In this document: in pieces, positions 35,038-44,476 of the stretch
How positions within the stretch are numbered: position 1 is the stretch's first letter
Layout: each line of letters opens with the position of its first letter
Origin: JAJECS01 sp965219705
Lineage (GTDB): Bacteria; Chloroflexota; UBA11872
Direction: 5' to 3'
Assembly: GCA_965219705.1 (NCBI GenBank)
Contig: OZ244789.1
Location: 496,001 to 560,000 of the forward strand
Length of the DNA stretch: 64,000 nt
Notes under the pieces: model-generated
The model's database searches: none
What the model was told of the DNA's origin: nothing
What the model saw: the letters and a program-made list of their open reading frames with translations, nothing else
Position numbers and translations under genes: made by a program

Positions 35038-36909
35038 CTAGCTCCCCCGTTCCTCGGCGAACGAGTCAGCGATGGCCCGCAAGACTGCTTCATATGCCTC
35101 TCCTCTTCCTCCTAGTCCTGCGACCAGTCCTCGGTCAACTGCTCTAAGCAGTTTCTCTTCCTCGTCTTCCAGAGAAAGCCCCTGTTGTCCAAGGGCCTCC
35201 TCCAGCGAGACTGGCGCCAGTGGCGACCATCCTATGGCGGACCTCAGTTCCTTTCTGGAGGCTTCTACGTCTGTACCAAGCTCTGCACCCGAAGCCTTTA
35301 ACTTGTCGAGGACTCCTACCGCGCGTGCTATTGCCCTCATGCTGATCAATGGTCTCAAGGCTGCCACGGCCTCTCTGTATCTAATATCCGTTGACTTCTC
35401 CGACATCGCGACGGTCGCCGCTAGAGCCTTGTTTAATAGAAGTGCTTGCGGCGGCAGTTGCGTCGTGCGTTCTTGACGTTGGGCACCACTCTTCTGAGTC
35501 CTTCGCTGGGCGCCCCTTACCACTCCTCCCAATGTCTTTATAGATTGTTGTAGTTGCTGACGTACCTCATCTAGCGAAGCCTTCTGGGCACTGTCGAATT
35601 GCGTCTGTGGTCGACCTCTAGGCTTCCTCATGTGCCTGAGTATTTCCTGATGCACGTTTTCTAGTCCAGTTCGGTATTCTACACTCTCCCTGTACAGTTC
35701 GTATGCATCCGAGTCAGGTGCATCGCTTTGTGCATTCAACCGCTCGATCGTCCCATCTATGCCCTCCAAAAGACGAATAGCGCGAGCTTGCGCTTGCATT
35801 GTTCGTGCCTTACGGCTCAGGGGATAGAAGAAGTCCGAAGCCAATTTCGAAAAGAGCTGCTTAGCCGGACTAGATTCCAGGTCATCTCGGGCTGCATTGG
35901 GATACAGCTGCGCAGTTCCCAAAATGTGGACTTCGCCCGTATAGTGATGATATAGGGTTCGCCCTCCAACGGCGGGCCAAAGCGGCTTAAGCAAATCCCT
36001 ATTGCCGAGCGTGAATCCTCTAATTTTCATCAGAAAGCCGCTCACTGACGAGCCATCATACGAAGGAAGCTGTCGACCATTTGTAGAAAGGGCGTACCAT
36101 ACAAACGCTAGGGTAGTACCGTCCGGGGCTTTGAGCCAGTCTGATTCTGCACTATAGACATCTGTAGCCACTGGCGGCAAGACGTCAAACTCAGTCTCAT
36201 CTGCGATCCGTAGCGAGATGCGAACAGGATTTAGTCCAACATGATCTGCGACCCATTCGTTGACTGTCTCACCATAGCCCTCTGATCCGAAAGCAACAGG
36301 AATCGTACGCAGCAGGTAGCTGTGTACCTCGGCGGCGTCATTCAATTGCGCGCGGTACTCTTCATCAATTCCGTCAAGCTCGACGACGGTGAAGTGGTCG
36401 TCAATACTACCGTAGTAGGGCTCGGTAAATAGTTCAGTATACTCGCGCAACAAATCTGGTAGTCCGATTCCTTGCCTGATATCAGAAGCTTTGTCGCTCT
36501 CAAGCAAACGGCGCATTGTACCAAACTGGAATCGCCAGCCTACTAAGTGTGACATTCCTTCTCGGCGACTTGTGATCGACATCTCTTCGCAAATGCCAAA
36601 GGCAGAATAAATGCCGATGCCACGATATCCCACCATTTCTTGGGGACTCTTGTCGGACATTCCAAATCTGCGAGCAGCTCGTATCCCGTCGTCATCCATT
36701 CCGGTTCCGTCGTCTCTGACAACTACTTGGGCCCCGTCCACCGTTATCACGATGTGCTTGGCTCCAGCGTCTACGCCGTTCTGCACGTATTCTCTTAGCG
36801 CGTCCTTCGCATCCGAATACAAGCCGCGAGACAAGATATCTAGCAGCTCACCACCTACCTCCCAACTCTCTAGTTGGACGGTGCGTGTTTCGCGCTTATT
36901 CTGCGTCAT
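35038..36909 (-). CDS. Hsp90-like GHKL ATPase B
   Basis: 623 residues. REYVQNGVDAG is the N box (Glu40, Asn44, Asp47), VVRDDGTGMDDDG the second ATP motif, and EMVGYRGIGIYSAFG the glycine lid (94-104). The N-terminal layout (GLYSDAKDALREYVQNGVDA) parallels GHKL protein A (GMYHDPLSMYREYIQNAADA). After residue 370 the chain is strongly helical with likely coiled coil (ARTMQAQARAIRLLEGIDGT), absent in A. First gene of the minus-strand pair; codon use is AT-richer than the IS DNA that follows. Confidence 0.82.
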   Translation of the reverse strand: MTQNKRETRTVQLESWEVGGELLDILSRGLYSDAKDALREYVQNGVDAGAKHIVITVDGAQVVVRDDGTGMDDDGIRAARRFGMSDKSPQEMVGYRGIGIYSAFGICEEMSITSRREGMSHLVGWRFQFGTMRRLLESDKASDIRQGIGLPDLLREYTELFTEPYYGSIDDHFTVVELDGIDEEYRAQLNDAAEVHSYLLRTIPVAFGSEGYGETVNEWVADHVGLNPVRISLRIADETEFDVLPPVATDVYSAESDWLKAPDGTTLAFVWYALSTNGRQLPSYDGSSVSGFLMKIRGFTLGNRDLLKPLWPAVGGRTLYHHYTGEVHILGTAQLYPNAARDDLESSPAKQLFSKLASDFFYPLSRKARTMQAQARAIRLLEGIDGTIERLNAQSDAPDSDAYELYRESVEYRTGLENVHQEILRHMRKPRGRPQTQFDSAQKASLDEVRQQLQQSIKTLGGVVRGAQRRTQKSGAQRQERTTQLPPQALLLNKALAATVAMSEKSTDIRYREAVAALRPLISMRAIARAVGVLDKLKASGAELGTDVEASRKELRSAIGWSPLAPVSLEEALGQQGLSLEDEEEKLLRAVDRGLVAGLGGRGEAYEAVLRAIADSFAEERGS

Positions 36910-37200
36910 TGGATGATATCCCGCTTATGGATCTTCAGGTAAGTGTAATTGAAAGCTCTAGTGGGCGGGAATGAAATGGAGAGAAGATCACGATGTTGAT
37001 GAGTCTCTCCTGGCTTGTCGTGCCTCACTACGTTTGCCGGCGCCATTCTACTCGATTTTGAGGCCCTCTTAGAGATACCCGGCAGTTGACAACGGTGAGC
37101 CGGATCGACCGTGATGAGGATATGACGCAAAACGGCAATACGGCGGAGAACCGTGTCCGGAAGCGGAAGGGCCATGACCTTCTCCCTCCCCCCGGAAATG

Positions 37201-38463
37201 TGTGCAGACCGGAGACATGGTGGACACCCGTTCGGGGACATGGTGAATACCGCCAGCCATGCGATGGAGGACGGGGATGTGCCATTTGCGGAGCGCGGGG
37301 TGAGTGACTTGCGGGCGGAGTTTGTGGCGCTGGCGCAGCAGCCGGGGGCCAACCGGCGCGCCTTGTGTCGCCGCTTTGGGATTGCGCCGACGACCGGCTA
37401 CAAGTGGCTGCAGCGCTATGCCGCCGAGGGCCCCGCGGGGTTGGCGGACCGTTCGCGGCGCCCGCGGCGCAGTCCCACGCGGACGGCCCCGGCCTTGGAG
37501 CAGGCGGTGCTGGCGCTGCGGGCACAGCACCCCACCTGGGGCGCGCGCAAGCTGCGGGTGCTGTTGACCCGCCAGGGCGTGCAGCCGCTGCCCGCCGTGT
37601 CGACCATCACCGCGATCCTGCGGCGGCACGGGGCCCTGGACCCCGCGCAGGGCGCCGGCCAGCCGCGCGCCTTCCAGCGCTTTGAGCATCCGCACCCCAA
37701 CGCCTTGTGGCAGATGGACTTCAAAGCCGGCTGGCCCTGCGGCCCGGGCCGCTGCCATCCCCTCACCATCCTCGATGATCATTCGCGCTACGCCCTCGGC
37801 CTGGCGGCCTGCCCCAATCAGCGCACCGCGACCGTGCGCGCCCACCTGGTGACGGCCTTCCAGCGCTACGGGCTGCCCGACCGCCTGCTGGTCGATAACG
37901 GCAGTCCCTGGGGTCCCGGCCGGCCCATCCCTATACGCCGCTCACCGTCTGGCTGCGTCGCTTGGGCATCGCCGTCAGCCACAGCTGGCCCTACCACCCC
38001 CAGACGCTGGGCAAGGACGAGCGCTTCCACGGCACCCGGGAGCGTGACCTGGGGCGGCAGCCGCCCCGGCCCGACCTCGGCGCCTGGCAGACCACCTTCG
38101 ATGCCTGGCGGCACGAGTACAACCATGTCCGGCCCCACGAGAGTCTGGCCTTGGCGGTGCCGGCCAGCCGCTATTACGTCAGCCCCCGCTCCTATCCCGC
38201 CCAGCTGCCGCCGCTGCCCTACGGGCCCGAGGACCAGATCCGTCGCGTCCAGGCGGGCGGCTGGGTGTCGTTTCAGGGCCGGGACCTCCGGCTGCCCAAG
38301 GCGCTGCGGGGGCAGCCCGTGGCGTTTCGCCCGACCGCCATCGATGGCTGCTGGGCCATCCGCTTCCTGACCGACGATCTGGGCACCCTGGACCTGCGAG
38401 AGCCCGCCTAAATGTGTTCACCATGTCTCCGAACACCTGTTCACCCTCTGTCCGGTCTGGACA
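37201..38463 (+). mobile_element. IS481-family insertion sequence in the RHH gene
   Basis: Imperfect terminal repeats TGTGCAGACCGGAGACA and (right, inverted) TGTCCAGACCGGACAGA continue with GGTG and GTTCGG blocks for about 45 bp. AAATG is duplicated at 37196-37200 and 38464-38468. Length 1263 bp. It is distinct from the IS481 copies at 11.4 and 42.0 kb. Confidence 0.85.
37240..38411 (+). pseudogene. IS481-family transposase, frameshifted
   Basis: HTH region LCRRFGIAPTTGYKWLQRYA; DDE residues in WQMDFKAGW, LLVDNGSPWG and LGKDERFHGT. Near 37930 the reading must change frame: YTPLTVWLRRLGIAVSHSWP is out of phase with the DNGSPWG part. A C-terminal YVSPRSYPAQLPPLPYG, then IRRVQAGGWVSFQGR tail is typical of this subgroup. 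One indel separates the second Asp from the Glu. Confidence 0.85.
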
Positions 38464-38635
38464 AAATGGACGAGCAGGTGCGGCAGTTCATACAGGAGGA
38501 GGCCCGGACCATGAGCGAGTTCCTGTGCGAGGCAATCCGCCTCTACACTGACGAGCAGGAATGGCTGCGGTGCGAACGCGGCAAACGGGCGAAGGCCCGC
38601 AGGAGGGACCAGGAGTGAGCAAGGAGGATGCATCG

Positions 38636-40125
38636 ATGAACCAGATCACCGGCTACACACCGGCAGTCTTCTACTCCAGGGTCTCCAGCGACCGGTAGGA
38701 CCTGGACCTGTCTGTGGCCGCATCGCCGACCGCCCCGAGTTCCGCAAGATAATCGACGCTGCCAGCCAGCCCAGTGCCCCCTTCCGGGAGACTCTCGTCT
38801 GGCGGTCTTGGAGGTTCACCCGCAAGCGGGACCACGCCGTGGCCTTCAAGTCCATGCTCCGGCGCAAGGGGGTCCGGGCGGTCTCCATCACCGAGCAGGC
38901 CAACGACACCCCCGCAGGCAAGCGGCTTGAGGGAATCATCGGGAGCGTGGACGAATTCTACTCGGAAGATTTGGCCCAGGAGGTCACCCGCGGCATGCGG
39001 GAGGCCGCCTCTCGCGGCTACTGGATCGCCAGCAGGATCCCCTATGGCTACAACAGGGTCATGGTCCAGGACGGCGCCAAGAAACGCCCCATGCTCGAAC
39101 CCGACCCCGATGCTTCCAGCGTCTTAAAGCGCATCTTCGGCATGGCCGTGGCCGGTACGGGGATGCTGCAAATCTCCACGACCCTCAACGACGAGGGCAT
39201 AGCCAGCCCCGCAGGGAAGCTCTGGTCCAAGAACGGCATCCACTTCATCCTCAGGAACGAGGTCTACACGGGAACCTTGGTATGGGCATGTCCGGCAAGG
39301 GTAAGGACGACCCTGTCCGGGTGGAATATACGTTTCCCTCCGTCGTCTCCAAGGCCAAGTTCCAGCGTGTCAAGAGGCTGATGCAGACCCGTGCTCCCAA
39401 GGTCGCACACCCACGCAGGGTGGGAAGCACCTATCTGCTCAGTGGGCTGGTCAAGTGCATGGCTTGCAACAGAGTGCTGAGCGGCCAGGACGCCAAGAGC
39501 GGACAGCTCGCCCACTACGTCTGCCAGTCAATCATGAACCACGGCAAGGAGGCCTGCCAGACTCCTGGGCTCAACGCCCGCCGCTTCGACGAGATGGTCG
39601 TCGGCAAGATTCGCTCCAACGTCCTCACTGACGGCAACATCCGCGCCCTCGTGAAGGTCGTGGACGAGCATATGGACGGCGTGGCCGCCGAGCAGCGCGA
39701 GAGGCTGGAGACCATCGAGGATGAGTTCGAAGACGTGAAGCGGAAGCTGGGCCGCATCTGGCACTTCGTAGAGACCGCCGACGACATCGACATGGCCGAC
39801 GCTTCAGCCCGCATCAGGGAGCACCGGGACCGGCAGGAACGCCTGTGTGGGACTTGGCGGCGGACGCCAGGGCCATCCTCTCGGCAGCACAGGGCTGCCC
39901 TGGACGACGTGGAAACCAATGCGGCCTACGCCCAGGACAGGAGCGAATTCCTGCAGGAGAGCGAGTTGACCGAGCGCAGGTCCTTCATCGAGACCTTAGT
40001 CAAGGAGACCGTAGTGGTGCCCGACAATGCCCTGATGCGCCGCACCATTCCTATGCCTGAAGACAGCCGCATACCCGGCAGGAACGCCGAGGACATGGCG
40101 CTGAACGGGTCAGTTCTGTCTACCA
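38636..40125 (+). pseudogene. Large serine recombinase, multiply damaged
   Basis: AAGGAGG eight bases before the ATG at 38636. AVFYSRVSSDR carries the catalytic Ser and is followed by TAG (38696) where relatives have Gln. Then part of the catalytic domain is deleted or shifted, and the rest reads GRIADRPEFRKIID, VRAVSITEQANDTPAGKRLE and YSEDLAQEVTRGMREAASRG. A further frameshift is near 39283 and small compensating ones near 39850. Zinc ribbon CMACNR...CQS and the coiled coil follow. It is related to the remnant at 21.6-22.6 kb. The 3' end runs to a tRNA-like remnant. Confidence 0.85.
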
Positions 40126-40133
40126 CTAAAAAC

Positions 40134-40209
40134 GGTGGACCGAATGGGATTCGAACCCACGACTTCCGAAATGCGAGTGCTCCGCACTTTCGACCGAGCT
40201 ATCGGCCCC
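40134..40209 (-). pseudogene. Damaged tRNA (anticodon arm lost)
   Basis: The minus strand reads GGGCCGATAGCTC at the 5' side and GTGGGTTCGAATCCCATT, then CGGTCC at the 3' side. Acceptor (GGGCCGA/TCGGTCC) and T stem pair well, and GCTC/GAGC can form a D stem with an oversized loop, but no anticodon stem can be drawn. It lies directly at the end of the serine recombinase remnant and may be an element end. Identity cannot be stated. Confidence 0.5.
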
Positions 40210-41710
40210 GAAGAACCGTCTACGTGAAGAGTGAATCGCTCCCTTGCCTGGCGGGAGTGTGCAGAGCGGGGACCTAGGCCGTGTGATCGGCGACATCGTG
40301 GACACCGGAGGATGCCGTGAAGGCGTGGGCCGCTACCGTCGAAAACCGATTGATGACGGAGCGGCAGGTAGAGCATGTCGCGCTTGCAAGCAAGCTGGTC
40401 GCGAATCGGCGCGTTCTCTCGCCGCTTCAGGACTGCGCCGCCGACCAGGTACGAGTGGTTGCCCTGCTTCACCGTGGCGGTCGTCGCTGGGCCGCAGCAC
40501 GGCTTGCCGCGCCCGTGCCGCTGGTCGGCGCGCCCGACCGCTGATCAGTCAGTCGCACTGCCGGACGTGTATGGCAGAACTCCAACGAGAGTCCTCACGC
40601 TCTCCGCAGCCAGCGTGCTCCACACTCTCGCGCACTCGGCGCAAGGGACGCGTGACGTGGCTACCCGGCGCGGATCGAGCCGACGAGAGTGCCGATCCGG
40701 CACGAGCGTCATGAGTTTCGGAACGGCGGAGCGTCGGGAGGTCGCTCACGCTCGCTCGGATCGCTCGCCGAATTGGGGGACGTCGTTTTGCCAGGCGGAT
40801 AACGGTATCGCTTTGTCGAGACGGCGGTGGTCACGTCAGCGGCCGGTCGCTCCCGGACCGACGGGGCGGCGCTCGTGGGACTTGGACATAGGGATTGGCA
40901 GGGCGGCAATCGTTCAGTCGCGGCAGTGCATTAGCGTGCAACGACTAGTGTTCACGCCGATCAAGACCCACCGCAGCGCCCACAGCATCACGCTTGACGC
41001 CTCCGTGCTCCGGTAACTTGCGTGCCATCGGGCCACTCAAGCTTTTCGTCGTCATGAACTCGGCCAGTTCTACTGCGGCCACAATCACGTTGTCGCCGAG
41101 GTTGCCGCACGCCGGTTCGCGCCGGGTTTCGTTCGTGGGCGTTCTCGACCGGTCGTGCCGTCCGTCGCTGCGCATCAAGGATTTTCCCCAAAGGCACACA
41201 CCCGCGGATTCTGTAGGGGAACGGGGCGGCGCGTGCACCACGCTCACGCTCGACGCGTCGTCTTGCGCCACGCCGGAGCTGCAGTCGGAGGCCGTAGTTC
41301 GGGTTTGGAACATGCTAGACGCGCCTCTTGCTTCGGGAGGTCTTGTCCAGCGAACTCGGGGAGGACCGAAGCGCCGGCGAGACGAGGTGGCAGAGGGTCG
41401 GCAAACGACCGACTACGGACGTCTTCCCGACCCCAGAGTCAGCGCCGAAACTCCGTGGGCTGGATGGGTCTCAAACCCACGATCTTCGGACTTAGGGCAC
41501 CATCGTGACCACAACTCTTGTTTCGCTGCTCCACGCATCCCGTTGCGTTTCCCCGCCGTGCCGTCGCCGTCGGGCCTAGGCGGCTTCTTTCCCGTTCGCC
41601 CGAGTATTGGCTAGAGGCCACAGTGGCCCTGGCGAGGTGGCCAAACACGCGCCGTCGAGATGGCAGAAACCTGGATGGCGGTGCGGTCGTTCCGCGGGCA
41701 CCCTCGATGG
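40210..41710. other. Gene-poor stretch
   Basis: No frame gives a convincing protein. Near 41455-41505 the minus strand has GTGGGTTTGAGACCCAT followed by CCAGCCC, which looks like another worn tRNA 3' half. Otherwise nothing is seen. Confidence 0.4.
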
Positions 41711-42009
41711 ATGATGACCCACCCGCTGCCGGCTCGCGCTGGCGCCGCGTCGTCCGGCCCGGCTCGGCGTCGGCCCTCGGCCACCCGCCGCGGCCGCCTG
41801 TCCCGTGAGGCGCGGCTGCGGGCGCTGCAAGCGGCGCTGCGCTGCATCAATTCGGCCTGAGAGCTCTCCCAGTCGCCGCTGGCGCAATACCGGGATCTGC
41901 AAGCGTTAGGCTGGCGGCGCTTCGCCCGTCGGGCCTTTCCGGAGGGCTGGGTCGTGCAGGCGGTGCTGCGCCTGGCCTGCGCCCGGGTGGCGGGCGCGCT
42001 GGAGCCGCG

Positions 42010-42957
42010 CTAGGTGTACTGACCACGGAGGTGTGAGACACGGCTGACGGGCGGGAGGCCGTCCAGCGAGCCGTGGGGGCGACGACGGTTATACCACCGC
42101 AGCCAGCCGATGAGCGCCCGCGTGCGGTGGGCGCTCGACGGGTAGGCGAAGGCATAGGCCCAGCGGTGCAGCAGGAGCTGGATGAAGCGTTCCGCCTTGC
42201 CGTTGGTGCGGGGCGTGTAGGGCCGGGTGCGCAGGTGCCGCAGGTCGTGCGCCGCGCAGTGCTGCCGCCAGGCGTGCGAGCGATAGGCTGACCCGTTATC
42301 CGTCATCACCGCCTGCACCGCGATGCCCTGGGCGCGGAACCAGGCCCGCGCGCGCTCCAGGAAGGCCAAGGCGTCGTCCTGGCGGTCACTGGGCCGCACC
42401 TCGGCGTAGGCCAGCCGCGAGTGGTCGTCGACGGCCACGTGCACGTGCTGCCAGCCGGCGCGCGGGCTGCGCCGGATGCCGTCGCGGGTGATGCGCTTCC
42501 CGACGTGCCAGAAGCGGCCCAGCTTCTTGGTGTCGAGGTGCAGCAGCTCCCCCGGCTGGGCGCGCTCATAGCGCACGACCGGGGGCCGTGGAGCACGCGG
42601 GCGGCGGGAGTGGCCGCGCCGCCGCAGCACCTTGCCCACGGTCGAGGCGGGGCGCCCCAGCAGGGCCCCGAGGGTGACGGGCCCCGCGCCGCTGCGCCGG
42701 CGCGCGGCGAGGATCTCCGCCTCTGCCGCGGGGCTGAGCCGCCGGGGCTGGTGCTGGGGCGTGGACGGGCGCTCCTGCAGCCCCACCCAGCCCGCCGCTG
42801 TGTAGCGCCGCCACCAGCGATAGCCCGTCGCGCGGCTCGCGCCGACCGCCTGGGCCGCGCCTCCCGGACTCAGGCCGGCCACCATCGCGGCGACCGCGCG
42901 GCACCGGGACTCGAACGAATAGCGCATCCGCTGCGGGCCTGGCGTGGCATCATCCAT
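42010..42957 (-). CDS. IS481-family transposase, apparently intact
   Basis: 315 residues from the ATG at 42957, with GGAGG seven bases upstream. HTH region GGAAQAVGASRATGYRWWRR; DDE residues in LLHLDTKKLGRF, AVMTDNGSAYRSHA and TPRTNGKAERFIQL. The reading frame has no stop inside the element: the TAG at 42012-42010 lies in the flanking CTAG target sequence. The same would apply to the 11-kb copy. Confidence 0.92.
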   Translation of the reverse strand: MDDATPGPQRMRYSFESRCRAVAAMVAGLSPGGAAQAVGASRATGYRWWRRYTAAGWVGLQERPSTPQHQPRRLSPAAEAEILAARRRSGAGPVTLGALLGRPASTVGKVLRRRGHSRRPRAPRPPVVRYERAQPGELLHLDTKKLGRFWHVGKRITRDGIRRSPRAGWQHVHVAVDDHSRLAYAEVRPSDRQDDALAFLERARAWFRAQGIAVQAVMTDNGSAYRSHAWRQHCAAHDLRHLRTRPYTPRTNGKAERFIQLLLHRWAYAFAYPSSAHRTRALIGWLRWYNRRRPHGSLDGLPPVSRVSHLRGQYT

Positions 42958-43051
42958 CGGGACCTCCGGCGAGATGTTGGTGTGTGATAACCCCAAGTCT
43001 CGTTGGCGGTCCCGCTACTGTCAGGTGTCTCGCAGGTGTGTAGTCAGTACA
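42015..43051 (-). mobile_element. IS481-family insertion sequence, complete
   Basis: Ends TGTACTGACCACGGAGG and (inverted) TGTACTGACTACACACC are imperfect repeats, with GAGACACGGCTGAC / GAGACACCTGAC further in. GCTAGG flanks both sides (42009-42014 and 43052-43057). 1037 bp with one intact transposase gene. Confidence 0.87.
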
Positions 43052-43247
43052 GCTAGGGCGAGTTTCTGCGCCGCTGGGTGGCCGGTGAGTCGATCACCGG
43101 CATCGCGGCATCGGCCGGGATGAGCCGCAGCCACCCGTCGCGGCGCTGGCGGCCGCAGGTGCTCGCCGCGGTGGACGCCGAGCTCGCCAACCTGCGACGG
43201 GACCTGCGCAGCGACGGCGGCGACCTGCCGTGTGCGCCGGACGATTC

Positions 43248-43283
43248 CGAACCCGCACAGCCCGGAGGCCACTAGCCCCTCAA
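43248..43283 (-). repeat. tRNA-Leu-derived att-like copy 2 (inverted)
   Basis: On the minus strand TTGAGGGGCTAGTGGCCT to GCTGTGCGGGTTCG, 36 bases identical to copies at 14.9 and 57.8 kb. It overlaps the 3' end of the broken HTH gene. The remaining 43284-43580 has no gene. Confidence 0.75.
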
Positions 43284-43580
43284 ACGCTTGCCGCCCAGCT
43301 CCGGGAACCGGCGTCACGGGCGTCACAGCCGGTCCTCGGGCCGGTTGGTCCCAGTCGTCAGAGGCCCCCCGGAGACATGGCGTCAGGGCTTCAGGAGGTG
43401 GTCATTGAGGCTCAAGACCTGCTCGCCGACGATGCCAAAGCGGCGCCGCTGCGGTGGTTCTCGTGCCGAATCGCCTTGGAAACCAGTCTCGGTACGAGCT
43501 GACGACGAAGGATCGACTAGACATTCGTTGACCTCTTGGGGCGAGAATCCACGCTGCCCGATGGCCCGCGACCGGCGGCA

Positions 43581-44441
43581 TCAGCCGGCAGCACTGTCGG
43601 ATGCGAGCAATCGCTCCCGCGGATCGGCAGAGAACATGGGCGTCCAGACCGCACCGCTCGGATCTGCCAGGAACGCCGGTTCCCACGTCACCGCCACCAC
43701 GAGTTTTGCTACCAGCGCGTCATGCTCGGTCCGGCTGAAGCTGAGCACAGCCTCCTCGACCTCCGCCAGCATCCGCCGCACCCGCGGCCGATGGGCGGTG
43801 ACGATCCGCACCTCAGGAAACGTCGCGTACTCCCGCCGCCAGCTGCCCGAGAGATAGAAGTGGGCATAGCGCCGCAGCTTTAGTCCGTAGCGCCTCAGCT
43901 CCGCCGTCCCGCGATCAACTTCCAGATAGATCCAGCGGCGTCCGCCATTCACCTCAATCTCTGCGATGGCGTCGGGATGCACCGTCCGCCAGCTCCGCCC
44001 CACCTGATACCGCACCCGTGCATGCGGATCGGCCGTCCACTCGTGCAGGGTGGCTCCGGGATGGGCCCGACAGGCTTGCCGTACCGCCAGCAGGCAGCTG
44101 TTGACCGCCAGTTGGTGATTCACGTAGCGGGCCTCCAGAGCCTCGGGACCGGCCACCGTCGGAATGTCGGCCAACGGGATCCCGGCTAGCGTCGCGAGCA
44201 CCCCAGCTCCCTGGGCCGAGAGGCCATAGACGTAGCCGCTGCGGCCGCCCCCGACGCCGCCGTGCAGGGGCTCGGCTCGCACCACCCATCCCTTGCGATG
44301 CAGCCGCTGCAAGCAGATCTCGCAGGTGCGGCGGGTGGCGGTCTCAAAGGCCAGGGCGTGGACCTGCGCCGCGGTCAGCAGCCGATGGGTGTAGAGCAGG
44401 CGCAGGACCTGAGGCTGTCGGGACCCGACGCGGACCCGCAT
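43581..44441 (-). CDS. Replication-relaxation family protein A
   Basis: 286 residues from the ATG at 44441 (MRVRVGSRQPQVLRLLYTHR). RLLTAAQVHALAFETATRRT is a winged helix; GGRSGYVYGLSAQGAGVLAT, VNHQLAVNSCLLAVRQACRA and IAEIEVNGGRRWIYLEVDRG are the PF13814-type hallmarks, the last with an E..E(V/I)DRG pattern like a nuclease-fold strand. Such proteins belong to plasmids and integrative elements and are thought to assist replication start. The frame is open into the 83-bp repeats upstream, but those are not phased to codons. Confidence 0.8.
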   Translation of the reverse strand: MRVRVGSRQPQVLRLLYTHRLLTAAQVHALAFETATRRTCEICLQRLHRKGWVVRAEPLHGGVGGGRSGYVYGLSAQGAGVLATLAGIPLADIPTVAGPEALEARYVNHQLAVNSCLLAVRQACRAHPGATLHEWTADPHARVRYQVGRSWRTVHPDAIAEIEVNGGRRWIYLEVDRGTAELRRYGLKLRRYAHFYLSGSWRREYATFPEVRIVTAHRPRVRRMLAEVEEAVLSFSRTEHDALVAKLVVAVTWEPAFLADPSGAVWTPMFSADPRERLLASDSAAG

Positions 44442-44476
44442 CACGAAGTCGGGAACCGCCGGGGGCGTCGGGTATG

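Larger units (their letters stand above)
37174..38618 (+). pseudogene. RHH regulator gene split by an IS481 element
   Basis: Left of the IS the ATG at 37174 reads MTFSLPPEM; right of it the same frame goes on DEQVRQFIQEEARTMSEFLC, then EAIRLYTDEQEW, stopping at 38618. Without the IS and one AAATG copy the product is an ordinary CopG-like RHH protein of about 57 residues. It lies 17 bp before the serine recombinase start, so it probably regulated that gene. Confidence 0.72.
41711..43275 (+). pseudogene. Second copy of the HTH island-end gene, split by IS481 and two stops
   Basis: Reads RRGRLSREARLRALQAALRC, INSA, a TGA where the 15-kb copy has TGG, then ELSQSPLAQYRDLQALG to AGALEPR, a TAG where the other copy has AAG, the IS, and GEFLRRWVAGESITGIAASA to the end. 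So it carries two nonsense codons plus an insertion. It lies in the opposite orientation to the 15-kb copy and is likewise followed by the tRNA-Leu att-like sequence. Confidence 0.75.

Noticed and set aside
40110..40277. C-terminal extension of the recombinase (NGIRTHDF region)
   Set aside because: This is the well-known spurious translation of a tRNA 3' half.
40945..41614. Overlapping frames on both strands as a gene
   Set aside because: Neither product has a recognisable domain or start signals; part overlaps a tRNA-like 3' half.
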